Shown here: one piece after another, positions 63,731 through 64,000 of the stretch | Layout: each line of letters starts with the position of its first letter | How positions within the stretch are numbered: the stretch's first letter is position 1 | Program-made: the position numbers and the translations under genes | Source of the DNA: Mantis religiosa | Lineage: Eukaryota; Arthropoda; Insecta; Mantodea; Mantidae | Length of the DNA stretch: 64,000 nucleotides | NCBI GenBank assembly: GCA_030765055.1 | Contig: CM060952.1 | Span: forward strand, 83,006,130-83,070,129 | Reading direction: 5' to 3' | The notes under the pieces: generated by a model | What the model was told of the DNA's origin: nothing | Database searches by the model: none | Seen by the model: only the letters and a program-made list of their open reading frames with translations

Positions 63731-64000
63731 CTGTATACGATTTCATATTGTGTCGTTAAATTTTGATGAACTTCATAATGTATCTAAAGCAGCGCAATAT
63801 CACTTAATTAACTTATTAAACTTGCACCGTGATAATAGTTTCGTTTCACACAATATCATTATTATAATCTTTATGCATAACGTAGAACAAAATGTACAAC
63901 ATGAACAAACAGCTTTCTTACTCAAGTGATATATAATATTTCTTTTTTGAGCGCCACGATTTTTCTTGGTCGTCGCCAAGTCTTGCTAATAGCTCCACCA
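63731..64000. other. AT-rich end of window without recognisable features
   Basis: Nothing recognisable is present. Confidence 0.4.

Overview
The window reads as non-coding eukaryotic DNA, most likely a heterochromatic or pericentromeric region of an arthropod (probably an insect) chromosome. About two thirds is satellite DNA. The rest is AT-rich DNA with microsatellites, tRNA-derived SINE relics, a solo LTR, and relics of a mariner transposon, a Penelope-like element and a Crypton-type tyrosine recombinase. I found no intact protein-coding gene. The organism cannot be named from the sequence alone.

Layout. (1) 1-13,883: satellite A, 42 head-to-tail units of 329-331 bp, running off the left edge. 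Each unit carries a tRNA-like gene on the minus strand with recognisable A and B boxes and a T-run terminator just past the tRNA 3' end. A 14-unit block is present twice at a spacing of 5,620 bp (17 units). (2) 13,880-14,035: a partial satellite A unit in inverted orientation, forming the junction to the second satellite. (3) 14,031-42,406: satellite B, about 405 units of 70 bp in two subtypes (B1 and B2, about 81% identical) that alternate in blocks. They are organised into nested higher-order repeats of about 2.1, 2.38 and 9.2 kb. Decayed units extend to about 42,765. (4) 42,766-64,000: AT-rich DNA with dispersed repeats and transposon debris.

The most informative relics in the right part are: a 514-bp solo LTR with a 4-bp target duplication (43,674-44,187); an uninterrupted (ATT)n tract of 280 bp; a mariner-family remnant at 48,761-49,460; a decayed, doubled hammerhead-like motif of Penelope type at 51,381-51,482; a 132-bp fold-back element with a 6-7 bp target duplication (60,316-60,447); and a broken tyrosine recombinase gene (60,766-61,725, minus strand) whose last 89 bp are tandemly duplicated.

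The strongest candidate for something undescribed is the combination of a megasatellite built from tRNA-like Pol III units, its fold-back junction, and the adjoining two-subtype 70-bp satellite with palindromic cores. Short ORFs across the window are by-products of repeats and are not called as genes.
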